A DNA stretch of 64,000 nucleotides from Flavobacterium sp. JAS. Its GTDB lineage: Bacteria; Bacteroidota; Bacteroidia; Flavobacteriales; Flavobacteriaceae. The position numbers were made by a program, and so were the translations under genes. Below are positions 6,774-15,212 of the stretch, piece by piece (the first letter of the stretch is position 1; each line of letters starts with the position of its first letter). The notes below the pieces were generated by a model, which had not been told where the DNA came from, did no database searches, and saw only the letters and a list, made by a program, of their open reading frames with translations. Location of the stretch: assembly GCF_020991455.1 (NCBI RefSeq), contig NZ_JAJMOX010000003.1, positions 310,001-374,000 on the forward strand, written 5' to 3'.

Positions 6774-9482
6774 CTAGTTCTTTTTCCGGTGTAAATCTAT
6801 GAATGAGTTTTCTTTAGATGGATCATAAAATCTATCGTAAGTCATTTTTATAATCCATCCATTCCATATTGTCATTCCAATAAAAATTAAAAGATTAGTT
6901 AATTTATTTTTTTTGAATTCTCCCCAGTTTTTTAGATTCATAATAAAAGTAAACTCGTAAAAATAAATTATTACAAGGAAACTCGTAATTATTGATGAAA
7001 ATATAAATAAGAATAATGCATTATTTTTCCATTTTTTTACATCCTTTTTTTCTTTATCTGTTATACTAGACTTGCTGTTAGATTTTGCACTTGCATCTTG
7101 ATAATTGTTTATTGGGGTTTGATTATTATTACCAATTGTACCGTGATTAGTAACGGGACCATTGAAGTTTGTTACGTTATTTATTACCGATTTTTGATTG
7201 TCTTTTTCGACTATTTCTATTTCTTTTTTTTCTTCCAAAATAATATTTAAATATTTATTGAATTTAGATACGTCTTCAATTTTTTCTCCATTTAATTTAT
7301 TTGTCTTTATTTGACTTAAATCTTGATTAATATTTAATTTATGCCAAGGGATAAAATATTCGCCATCTAAACTAATTAAGACATTAAAATAATCGGATTT
7401 CCAATTAATATCCCAAATTATATTTCCATAGTAATTTGTTTTAAAAATTATTGCATCGCTGTGTGGCAGATTTAAAATATAATTTACAATTTCTCTTTGC
7501 AAATTAAAATTAGGTGCATTTTTTGATTCATACAATTCGATAGTTTGAGATTCTCGTTGAAATTTAATCATTAGGATCTCATCTTCTTTTTCTATAATGA
7601 TTCCATCATTCCAAAATAAATATTCCTTAGTACTTTTGCCTTTTACATTATTTCCATATTTTGTAAATATCTTTAACATTGCTAAACTCATCAAATAGTT
7701 ATCTGCTTGTATCTTTATATTACAAAAATTAAAAGTCGTTTTCTCAAAAATTGTTACATAAGGATTTTTCTCTTCTAAATATTGAGGGATAAAGTATATG
7801 TTTTTTTCTATATCTATTTCAAAACACAAATCGAAATATTTTAATAGGCTAATTACTTCTTCAACACTTAAATCAAGCGAATTTCCTATTATTGCATTTT
7901 GAATTTCGATTTTACTAAGTCTATCTTTTTTATCCTTGCTCAAGACTTTTTCATATAATAATTCTAATAAAATTTGGGGTTTTACAAAAACTTTACTAGC
8001 AATTATTTCAGGGAAATATAATAATAGTCCCATATTGTGAAAAACCTTTACAGCAGATATTGTATTTTCTATTCTTGGTCTATTATTTATTTCCTCAATA
8101 GTAACAAAATCTTTATTTAAATTTTCGATTCTTTTCCAAAAAACTTCATAGAAAGCCGGATAGTTGAACTTTGAAATTATTTTTTGAGAAAGATCAAACA
8201 AAGTGAGTTTAAAGGTGTCAGTTTTTTTTAATTCTAGGAGGCAAAAATCTAAAAATGTAATATTGAGGGATTTGAAATTATTTGCAAATTGGACTTGATT
8301 TTGAGGGGTTGCACTGTACTTGGGATCATTTAGATCTGTTTTGTTTTCTATTACTAAAACCTCTTCTTTTTTATCGGTTTTAGTCAATTGTTCAATTGTT
8401 CGTAACCAATAATTTAAATCAAAGTTTTGAGTTCTTGATTCATCTTCTAGTCGAGACTGATAATTTCCCCAAAGAACAATATTCAAAGCACTTGGACTAA
8501 AAAATAATTTATGTGTTGCGTGAAAATATTCTTGTCCTCCAAAATCCCAAATATGGAAATTAATATCATTAAATGTAATTCTCTTATAAACAACACCATG
8601 AGTTAATTCATTTAGTCTTGGTATTTTATTGGTTTCTAAATATTCTAGTAAATTTGATTTTCCAATGTTAGGGTTTCCCAATAATAAAATTTTCACATTT
8701 TTAAAAGGAACAGATTTTTTTGAGTTTTCAGAATAAAATTTTACAGCCTGCCAGTCTGCATTTAAAACTTCTGATGGAAAATCTATTTCAATTTTTTTGT
8801 TACCATTTAATATTACGGTTTCTAAGCTGTCAATTTTTAACAATAGTGTTATATCCGAAATTTGATTGTTTTCTAAATTAACTTCTTTTAAATTTTTTAG
8901 ATTTTTTAAAGATGATATATCATTTATTAGATTTTGTCCAAGATTTAAAGTTTTTAAATTAATCAGTTTTTCTAAGACTGTTATATCGTGTAAATTGTTT
9001 TCCCAGAGAATTAATTCTGATAAATGAGTAAAATTTGACATTACAGAAATATCAGATATTTGATTGTATGAAAGATCTAAAAAAAGTAAGTTTTTTAAAT
9101 TTTTTAATATTGAAATGTCAGATATTTTGTTTTTCCAAATAACTAAACTAGTTAGATTTGTTAAATTTTTAATTGCAGAAATATTAGAAATGTCATTATG
9201 ATCCAAATCAAGACGTTCTAATAATTTCAAATTTTGTATTATGGAAATGTCAGAAATTTTATTATTTGCTAAATTCAATGATTTTAACGATGTAAAGTCT
9301 TCTAAAAAATAAATATCAATTATTCTATTACCTATTAAATTGAGGCCTATAATTTCTCCATTATTATTAAGCTCATATGTGTTTCTATTAACATAACCAA
9401 TCACATTATCTTTTAGATTGTATTCAGAAAGTACAACCTCCAAAAGAGACTCTATTTTAATAATTTGATTTGGTTTTTTCAT
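6774..9482 (-). CDS. LRR-Roc-COR (Roco) GTPase with C-terminal two-helix membrane domain
   Basis: 902-residue multidomain protein. Residues about 40-240 are eight or nine SDS22-like leucine-rich repeats (LxxLxLxxNxIxDIS). Residues 262-440 are a Ras-like Roc GTPase: P-loop GNPNIGKSN (269-277), probable switch Thr294, DFGGQE (313-318) and NKTD (380-383). Residues about 441-580 resemble the COR winged-helix region, followed by a strand-rich part. Residues 767-795 hold the Asn/Gly-rich linker NFNGPVTNHGTIGNNNQ, like linkers seen ahead of effector domains in STAND-type proteins. Two hydrophobic helices follow (about 821-843 and 862-880). LRR-Roc-COR proteins are known in bacteria and as LRRK2 relatives in eukaryotes; the membrane tail is less usual. 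The gene is visibly more AT-rich than its neighbours and stands alone. Confidence 0.85.
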   Translation of the reverse strand: MKKPNQIIKIESLLEVVLSEYNLKDNVIGYVNRNTYELNNNGEIIGLNLIGNRIIDIYFLEDFTSLKSLNLANNKISDISIIQNLKLLERLDLDHNDISNISAIKNLTNLTSLVIWKNKISDISILKNLKNLLFLDLSYNQISDISVMSNFTHLSELILWENNLHDITVLEKLINLKTLNLGQNLINDISSLKNLKNLKEVNLENNQISDITLLLKIDSLETVILNGNKKIEIDFPSEVLNADWQAVKFYSENSKKSVPFKNVKILLLGNPNIGKSNLLEYLETNKIPRLNELTHGVVYKRITFNDINFHIWDFGGQEYFHATHKLFFSPSALNIVLWGNYQSRLEDESRTQNFDLNYWLRTIEQLTKTDKKEEVLVIENKTDLNDPKYSATPQNQVQFANNFKSLNITFLDFCLLELKKTDTFKLTLFDLSQKIISKFNYPAFYEVFWKRIENLNKDFVTIEEINNRPRIENTISAVKVFHNMGLLLYFPEIIASKVFVKPQILLELLYEKVLSKDKKDRLSKIEIQNAIIGNSLDLSVEEVISLLKYFDLCFEIDIEKNIYFIPQYLEEKNPYVTIFEKTTFNFCNIKIQADNYLMSLAMLKIFTKYGNNVKGKSTKEYLFWNDGIIIEKEDEILMIKFQRESQTIELYESKNAPNFNLQREIVNYILNLPHSDAIIFKTNYYGNIIWDINWKSDYFNVLISLDGEYFIPWHKLNINQDLSQIKTNKLNGEKIEDVSKFNKYLNIILEEKKEIEIVEKDNQKSVINNVTNFNGPVTNHGTIGNNNQTPINNYQDASAKSNSKSSITDKEKKDVKKWKNNALFLFIFSSIITSFLVIIYFYEFTFIMNLKNWGEFKKNKLTNLLIFIGMTIWNGWIIKMTYDRFYDPSKENSFIDLHRKKN

Positions 9483-9563
9483 ATTTTTTTTTCAAATATA
9501 AATTAATTCGTATTAATAAATTAGCATATTTGTATTGATATAAAATATAGAAACAGCTTATAT

Positions 9564-9605
9564 AAAAAAAGCGACTAATAAATATTTATTAGTCACTTTT
9601 TTTAT
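9564..9605 (-). terminator. Terminator after thrC
   Basis: agcgactaataaat and atttattagtcact form a long stem flanked by A-run and T-run, starting 12 nt after the thrC stop. It is symmetric enough to act on both strands. Confidence 0.7.
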
Positions 9606-9616
9606 TAGTAAAATTA

Positions 9617-10906
9617 TTATCCCAAAAATGCCTTCAATTCCTCATAACTAGAAATCTTCACACTAACTTTTTCCTCATTAATAACACTTTTAATTTGTTC
9701 TGGAATCGGAAGTGTAATTCCTAAAGCAGGTTCAACAACGTCAAGAAATTTAATAGGATGTGCGGTTTCTAAGAAAACACCAATTGCGTTTTCGTGTTTT
9801 TGAAGTTCTTTTTTCAAACCTAAATATCCAACTGCACCGTGTGGTTCTGCGATGTAACCGTTAGCTTTATAGATTTTTTTTAAAGCTACAAGTGTTTCTT
9901 CATCTGTATAACTGTACGATGAGAAATCTTTTTCAAAAGCTTTTAAATCATTATTGTATAATTCCTGAATTCTTATGAAGTTACTTGGATTTCCAACGTC
10001 CATTGCGTTCGAAATTGTCGCTTTAGAAGGTTTTGGATCGTATTTTCCGTTTTCTAAGAATCTTGGTACGGTATCATTTACGTTTGTAGAAGCTACGAAA
10101 TGTTCAATTGGCAATCCTAATTTTTTTGCCATGATTCCCGCGCAGATATTTCCAAAATTCCCACTTGGGCAAGAGAAAACCAACGGTTTGTTTTGGCTTT
10201 TCAACGCTTTGTAAGCAAAGAAAAAATAGAACATTTGCGGTAACCAACGTGCAATATTTATAGAATTTGCCGAAGTCAGGTTTTTATGCGCCAGAGTTTC
10301 GTCTAAAAAAGCTTTTTTAACCATATCCTGACAATCATCAAAAACACCATCTACTTCAAGCGCTTTTATGTTTTGCCCTAAAGTTGTTAATTGTTTTTCC
10401 TGAATATCACTTACTTTTCCAGACGGATATAAAATGACAACATCAACACCGTCAACACCCAGAAATCCGCTTGCAACCGCACCGCCAGTATCTCCGGAAG
10501 TTGCTACTAAAACCGTATTTTTACTGTCTTTTTTGTCTTTATTAAAATACGCCAGACAACGTGACATAAATCGCGCTCCAACGTCTTTAAAAGCCATTGT
10601 TGGTCCATGGAATAATTCTAACGAATAAATGCCATTTTCGACTTTCACAACCGGAAAATCAAAACATAATGTCTCGGCAATAATCTCTTTTAGTTTTTTT
10701 GCAGTGATTTCATCACCCACAAATTGTTTGATTGCTTCAAAAGCAATTTCTTCGTGGCTTAAACTCTCGATTTTATCAAAAAAAGAAGGGTCTAAAGCCG
10801 TAATATTTTCTGGAAAGTATAATCCTTTATCGCTTGCTAATCCTTGTATTACAGCTTCCTGAAACGAAACTTTTGGGGCATTATGGTTTAAACTATAGTA
10901 TTTCAT
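9617..10906 (-). CDS. thrC: Threonine synthase
   Basis: 429-residue PLP enzyme that converts O-phosphohomoserine to threonine, the last step of the pathway. The N-terminus MKYYSLNHNAPKVSFQEAV is typical of the ThrC type that starts with a YYSTR-like segment. The PLP lysine is K107 in MAFKDVGARF, and VATSGDTGGAVASGFLG is the phosphate-binding loop. Length is normal for the bacterial family (about 430). It is the third gene of thrA-thrB-thrC; the 140-bp gap to thrB contains an inverted repeat, but no strong terminator is seen, so cotranscription is likely. Confidence 0.96.
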   Translation of the reverse strand: MKYYSLNHNAPKVSFQEAVIQGLASDKGLYFPENITALDPSFFDKIESLSHEEIAFEAIKQFVGDEITAKKLKEIIAETLCFDFPVVKVENGIYSLELFHGPTMAFKDVGARFMSRCLAYFNKDKKDSKNTVLVATSGDTGGAVASGFLGVDGVDVVILYPSGKVSDIQEKQLTTLGQNIKALEVDGVFDDCQDMVKKAFLDETLAHKNLTSANSINIARWLPQMFYFFFAYKALKSQNKPLVFSCPSGNFGNICAGIMAKKLGLPIEHFVASTNVNDTVPRFLENGKYDPKPSKATISNAMDVGNPSNFIRIQELYNNDLKAFEKDFSSYSYTDEETLVALKKIYKANGYIAEPHGAVGYLGLKKELQKHENAIGVFLETAHPIKFLDVVEPALGITLPIPEQIKSVINEEKVSVKISSYEELKAFLG

Positions 10907-10914
10907 GGTTGTTT

Positions 10915-11044
10915 TGCTTTAGGCTATAGGCAATACGCTTTAGGCTTTTTTCTAATGCGTTTAACTTGTTTCTTTTTTCTTTTTTCTTCATTTTATTTTT
11001 CGCAAAGGTTTTAAGCTTATTGCCTAAAGCCTATTGCTTACAGC
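10915..11044. repeat. Inverted repeat in the thrB-thrC gap
   Basis: gctttaggctataggcaata and a second cgctttaggctt unit (10915-10947) pair imperfectly with attgcctaaagcctattgc (11019-11037). The spacer between the two operon genes is thus a palindromic repeat element of a different family from the one in the thrA-thrB gap. Confidence 0.55.
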
Positions 11045-11046
11045 GT

Positions 11047-11967
11047 TCAAAGAACACGAACTCCATCAGGATTAATTTTCGAAACGTGAATTTCATATGG
11101 TAAATTCATATTTTCGTAAACGTCACTCATGGCTTTGGCGATTTGGTCTGCGGTATTTTTTCCTCTGCTTAAAGCAAAAATCGACGGACCAGAACCTGAA
11201 ATTCCAGAACCTAAAGCACCGTTTTCTAAAGCCGTTTGTTTGATTAAATCAAATCCCGGAATCAAAACACTTCTCAAAGGTTCAACGATTTCGTCATGAA
11301 GTGATCTTCCAATCAAATCATAATCTTTGGTGTATAATCCGGCTATTAATCCGCCTACATTTCCCCATTGCATAATGGCGCTTTTTAGGGAAACGTTTTG
11401 TTTTAATACCGAACGTGCATCAGAAGTTTTTAACTCAATTTGTGGATGAACAACCGTTGCATATAGTTCCTCAGGACTATCAATTCTTATAATATCAAGC
11501 GGAGCATAACTTCTTACCAAAGTAAAACCTCCCAAAAGGGCAGGAGCAACGTTATCAGCATGAGCGTTTCCGCTGGCTAATTTCTCGCCTTGCATGGCAA
11601 ATTGCACCAAATCTTTGCGGGAATAAGGTCTTCCTAAAAGTTCATTAATTCCAAAAACTGCTCCGGCCGAACTTGCGGCGCTGCTTCCAATTCCGCTTCC
11701 GGCTTTGATATGTTTGTAGATCTCGATTTCGAATCCGCAATCAACGTCCAGCGTTTCTAACATTGCAAGAGCCGCAACACCCGAAACATTTTTCTCGGTT
11801 TCTAAAGGTAAATCGGCACCAACAATTTTAGTAATACGAACTCCTTTTTGAGCTACTTTTCGAACAATCATTTCGTCACCCGCATTGTCTAAGCAAAGTC
11901 CAAGTACGTCAAATCCGCACGAAAGATTCGCGATAGTTGCCGGGCAAAATAGTTTTATTTCTGTCAT
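11047..11967 (-). CDS. thrB: Homoserine kinase
   Basis: 306-residue GHMP-superfamily kinase that phosphorylates homoserine with ATP. The GHMP glycine-rich motif is clear: GSGIGSSAASSAG (about residues 90-102). The C-terminal GHMP motif GSGISGSGPSIFAL is also present. The N-terminus FCPATIANLSCGFDVLG is the family's opening strand and loop. Length is standard. It is the middle gene of the threonine operon. Confidence 0.96.
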   Translation of the reverse strand: MTEIKLFCPATIANLSCGFDVLGLCLDNAGDEMIVRKVAQKGVRITKIVGADLPLETEKNVSGVAALAMLETLDVDCGFEIEIYKHIKAGSGIGSSAASSAGAVFGINELLGRPYSRKDLVQFAMQGEKLASGNAHADNVAPALLGGFTLVRSYAPLDIIRIDSPEELYATVVHPQIELKTSDARSVLKQNVSLKSAIMQWGNVGGLIAGLYTKDYDLIGRSLHDEIVEPLRSVLIPGFDLIKQTALENGALGSGISGSGPSIFALSRGKNTADQIAKAMSDVYENMNLPYEIHVSKINPDGVRVL

Positions 11968-11984
11968 TTGTTATAGGTTCAAAG

Positions 11985-12112
11985 TGGCAAAGGCTCAAAG
12001 GTGCAGAGGTTTTTGCTACTTATTATTTTTATTTTAAGGTTCAAAGTTACAAAGGTCCATAGGTTCAAAGGTTCTTTGCTTTGAGCCTTTGCATCTCTGA
12101 ACCTTTGCACCT
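11985..12112. repeat. R1 repeat pair in the thrA-thrB gap
   Basis: aggttcaaagtggcaaagg units at 11985-12013 face inverted ctttgagcctttgc/gaacctttgcacc units at 12067-12112. The gap therefore can fold as a long interrupted hairpin between two cotranscribed genes. R1 units recur at 3030, 39021 and 48971. Confidence 0.6.
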
Positions 12113-12114
12113 TT

Positions 12115-14562
12115 TTATACGTTTCCAATGCGAATTACATCCGCAAAAATTCCTGAGGCGGTAACTGCTGCTCCGGCTCCGGCGCCTTTGATTAATAAAG
12201 GCTGATCTACGTAACGATCTGTGTAGAAAAGTACGATATTGTCTTTTCCTTCCAGATTGTAAAAAGGATGATCTTTTGGAATGAATTGCAGACCAACACT
12301 TGCTTTTCCGTTTTCGAATTGTGCTACGTATTTCAATCTTGAATCTTTGGCTAAAGCTTCTTCATAGATTTTCTCAAAATGCGAAGCGTGTTTAATCAGC
12401 GAAGCAAAAAAGTCTTCGTTATTTGTTGTTTCCAGACATTCTGCAGGCAGGAACGATTCGTTTGCAATGGCGTCAATATCCATTTCGTAACCGCTTTCGC
12501 GAATTAAAATCAGGATTTTACGCGCAACGTCAACTCCGCTTAAGTCAATTTTTGGATCAGGTTCTGTAAATCCCTGAACTCCGGCTTCTTTTACAACATC
12601 ATGAAAAGAATTATTGGTATCAAAATTATTGAAAATGAAGTTCAAACTTCCGGATAAAACAGCCTGAATTTTATGCACTTTATCGCCAGAAGCAATTAAG
12701 TTTTTTACCGTATCGATAATTGGTAATCCTGCTCCCACATTGGTTTCAAACAAAAATGGAGCATTATATTGACGAGATAAATTCTTTAATTTTTTATAAT
12801 TATCATAAGCTGATGAACAGGCAATTTTATTACAAGTTACAACAGCAATACTTTGTTTTAAGAAGTTCTCGTAAGTTTCAGAAACACTTGCATTTGCAGT
12901 AATATCAACAAAAATACTGTTACGTAAATTCAGATCTTTAGCACGAGCGATGAATCCTTCTTTGTTTGCAGGCTCGCCTTTATCTAAATCGGATTGCCAT
13001 TCTTTTAAAGAAATTCCATCTTCGTCAAAAAGCATTTTTCTTGAATTTGATAATGCAATTACACGAACATTAATCTTCAAATTATCTTTTAAGAACTTTC
13101 TTTGATTGTGAATTTGTTCGATGAATTTTTCACCTACATTTCCAACACCCATCACGAATAAATTCAATTGTTTGGTGTTCTCCTCAAAGAAGTTTTCGTG
13201 CAGAGTGTTCAATGCTTTTTTAACGTCTCTTTCGTTGATAACAGTCGAGATATTACGCTCAGAAGCACCTTGCGCAATGGCACGGATATTTACGTTATTT
13301 TTTCCAAGAGTACTAAACATTCTTCCGCTTAAACCTTGGTGATTTTTCATGTTTTCGCCCACCAAAGCAATAATGCAAAGATCTTTTTCTACAATTGCAG
13401 GATCGATTTTGTTTTGTAAAATCTCAACTTCAAAAGCTTTATTAATCGCAGCTTCGGCATTGTCAGCATCTGAATTTAAAATTCCGATACAAATAGAATG
13501 CTCAGAAGAAGCCTGAGTAATAAAAATTACATTAATTTTTTCGTGAGATAATACTTCAAACAAACGTTTTGATGAACCCGAAACTCCAATCATTCCAGGA
13601 CCTTCAAGTGTTACAAGCGAAATATGATCAATATGACTGATTCCTTTTACAACAGTATCTTTTGACGAAACCTGACTTGAAATTAAAGTTCCTTCGGCTT
13701 CCGGTTCAAAAGTATTTTTGATTAAAATTGGAATGTTTTTTCTTAAAACCGGCTGAATTGTTGGCGGATACAACACTTTTGCTCCAAAATGCGATAATTC
13801 CATCGCTTCCTGATAAGAGATGTTCGCAATTGGTCGCGCTTGTTTTACAATTTTTGGGTTTGCAGTAAACATTCCGTTTACATCTGTCCAAATTTCTAAT
13901 TGAGATGCCTGGAGCGCTCCCGCGATAATTGCAGCAGTATAATCAGAACCTCCACGACCTAGAGTTGTAGTGATTCCGTCAAGAGTTTGAGATATGAAAC
14001 CCGGTAAAATAGTAATTTGCGATTGATTTCCTCCAAAATATTCCTGAATCAATTGATTCGAAACTTCAAAATTTACAACTGCTTTACTAAAATTGCTATT
14101 AGTCTTGATTAATTCACGGCTGTCTTTGTAAACTACATCTTTGTCAATTTGTTGATACGCCTGAGCGATGATATATGACGAAAGCAACTCTCCAAAACTT
14201 AAAATAGTGTCAGCAGTTCTTGGAGATAATTCGCCTAATAAAAAGCAACCGTCCAATAAAGTTTCAAGATGATTGATAATTCTTTTTACGTGGCTTAGTA
14301 AGCTGCTTTGCTCACTTACCGGAATTAATTCTTTTAAAGTGTCAAGGTGTTTTTTCTCGATTTCGGCAACAATTTCTCTGAAGCTTTCGTCGTTTGCCGC
14401 TGCTTTTGATGCCGCTAATTGCAATAAATCAGTGACTTTGCTTAAAGCAGAAACTACGACAGCTAATTTATCTTGTTTAGAATTTTGTTTTATGATTTCG
14501 AGAACGAGTTTTATATTTTGAGCATTGGCAACCGAAGTTCCGCCAAATTTTAATACTTTCAT
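12115..14562 (-). CDS. thrA: Bifunctional aspartokinase / homoserine dehydrogenase I
   Basis: 815 residues. It catalyses the first and third steps of threonine synthesis: aspartate phosphorylation and reduction of aspartate semialdehyde to homoserine. The start is the ATG at 14560-14562, giving MKVLKFGGTSV, the canonical aspartokinase opening; an upstream ATG adds nine Lys-rich residues and is unlikely. The order is aspartokinase (about 1-290, with TTLGRGGSDYTAAIIA), two ACT regulatory domains (about 315-460, including GMIGVSGSSKRLFEVL and NHQGLSGRMFSTL), then homoserine dehydrogenase (about 465-815, with VMGVGNVGEKFI as NAD(P)-binding loop and GVQGFTEPDPKIDLSGVDVARKI). It heads the operon and is preceded by the leader peptide at 14669-14770. 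Confidence 0.97.
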   Translation of the reverse strand: MKVLKFGGTSVANAQNIKLVLEIIKQNSKQDKLAVVVSALSKVTDLLQLAASKAAANDESFREIVAEIEKKHLDTLKELIPVSEQSSLLSHVKRIINHLETLLDGCFLLGELSPRTADTILSFGELLSSYIIAQAYQQIDKDVVYKDSRELIKTNSNFSKAVVNFEVSNQLIQEYFGGNQSQITILPGFISQTLDGITTTLGRGGSDYTAAIIAGALQASQLEIWTDVNGMFTANPKIVKQARPIANISYQEAMELSHFGAKVLYPPTIQPVLRKNIPILIKNTFEPEAEGTLISSQVSSKDTVVKGISHIDHISLVTLEGPGMIGVSGSSKRLFEVLSHEKINVIFITQASSEHSICIGILNSDADNAEAAINKAFEVEILQNKIDPAIVEKDLCIIALVGENMKNHQGLSGRMFSTLGKNNVNIRAIAQGASERNISTVINERDVKKALNTLHENFFEENTKQLNLFVMGVGNVGEKFIEQIHNQRKFLKDNLKINVRVIALSNSRKMLFDEDGISLKEWQSDLDKGEPANKEGFIARAKDLNLRNSIFVDITANASVSETYENFLKQSIAVVTCNKIACSSAYDNYKKLKNLSRQYNAPFLFETNVGAGLPIIDTVKNLIASGDKVHKIQAVLSGSLNFIFNNFDTNNSFHDVVKEAGVQGFTEPDPKIDLSGVDVARKILILIRESGYEMDIDAIANESFLPAECLETTNNEDFFASLIKHASHFEKIYEEALAKDSRLKYVAQFENGKASVGLQFIPKDHPFYNLEGKDNIVLFYTDRYVDQPLLIKGAGAGAAVTASGIFADVIRIGNV

Positions 14563-14663
14563 TTTGATGATTTTTTTCTTTTTATGCAAATATTTTTATG
14601 TATCCAATGCCTTTCTTCTTTCAGGAAAAAAGTATAGATAACCAGGATTATATGTAAAATGTA

Positions 14664-14678
14664 TACCCCTAAGGGGTA
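14664..14678 (-). promoter_or_regulatory. Hairpin over the leader-peptide stop codon
   Basis: tacccc and ggggta pair around the loop taa. The stem covers the last Thr codons, the Pro codon and the TAG of the leader. A ribosome stalled on the Thr run would hide it. No classical GC-stem-plus-U-run terminator is visible in the 106 nt between leader and thrA, so how termination or translation would be controlled is unclear. Confidence 0.45.
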
Positions 14679-14770
14679 GTAGTTGTTGTAGTAGAAATAA
14701 TTGTAGCAGCAATTGCAACTCTGGTTTGAGTTGTCATTGAAGATTGATATTTTGCGCTGTTACTTTTCAT
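14669..14770 (-). CDS. thrL: Threonine operon leader peptide
   Basis: 33-codon ORF, too short for usual gene callers, 106 nt upstream of thrA on the same strand. It starts MKSNSAKYQ and ends with two Ile, a Ser, six consecutive Thr codons, a Pro and TAG. Ten of 33 residues are Thr and three are Ile. Runs of the end-product amino acid (and Ile, made from Thr) are the defining mark of attenuation leader peptides such as enteric ThrL. A good -7 box (TACTTTTG, 14782-14789) lies 11 nt before the ATG, so the mRNA would have almost no 5' leader ahead of this peptide. The sequence is read directly; the attenuation role is inferred. Confidence 0.85.
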   Translation of the reverse strand: MKSNSAKYQSSMTTQTRVAIAATIISTTTTTTP

Positions 14771-14781
14771 TTTTGATGTTT

Positions 14782-14789
14782 CAAAAGTA
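14782..14789 (-). promoter_or_regulatory. Promoter -7 box of the threonine operon
   Basis: TACTTTTG on the minus strand matches TAnnTTTG exactly and lies 11 nt upstream of the leader-peptide ATG. No clear TTG -33 element is seen at the usual distance. Confidence 0.6.
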
Positions 14790-15212
14790 CAGTTTTTTAT
14801 AAAAGTTAAAAACCTTTAATGTCTTTTTACGAATATTTTAATAATTTAAATCTCATGAAATTAATATTGAGTTTTTATTAAGATAGGATATGATAAATTG
14901 ATGTATTCGTATATTTAGGCTTATTTCTGTTGAGTCTGATAAGAGTTAATGGCTTGATTTTTAAGAAAAATGTTCTGAAAAATATCGAATTTAGTCTATA
15001 TGCTAAGTAGGAATTGATTTTTTTTGATTTTTGTTTCTGCATTCTAAAAATTTAATTTCCCGAAAGCAAAATAAGGAGCTGATTTCGTGTGATTAGTATT
15101 GTGAAAAAGTTAAAAGTGCAGAAATTGTATTGGTCTAATTTTAATTATTATGAACAAATGTTGCTTTTTAATATTGATTTGTTGAATTTTGGGGTCTTAA
15201 ATTATAAACATC
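14790..15212. other. AT-rich divergent spacer between the thr operon and hutH
   Basis: About 420 bp between the threonine promoter and the hutH start. I see no ORF, repeat family or strong hairpin here. The hutH promoter must lie within it, but no confident TAnnTTTG box was picked. Confidence 0.4.

Noticed and set aside
14563-14668. Classical intrinsic terminator between the Thr leader and thrA
   Set aside because: The best stem (ctttttt/agaaag-type) is AU-only and has no following U-run, so I do not call it.
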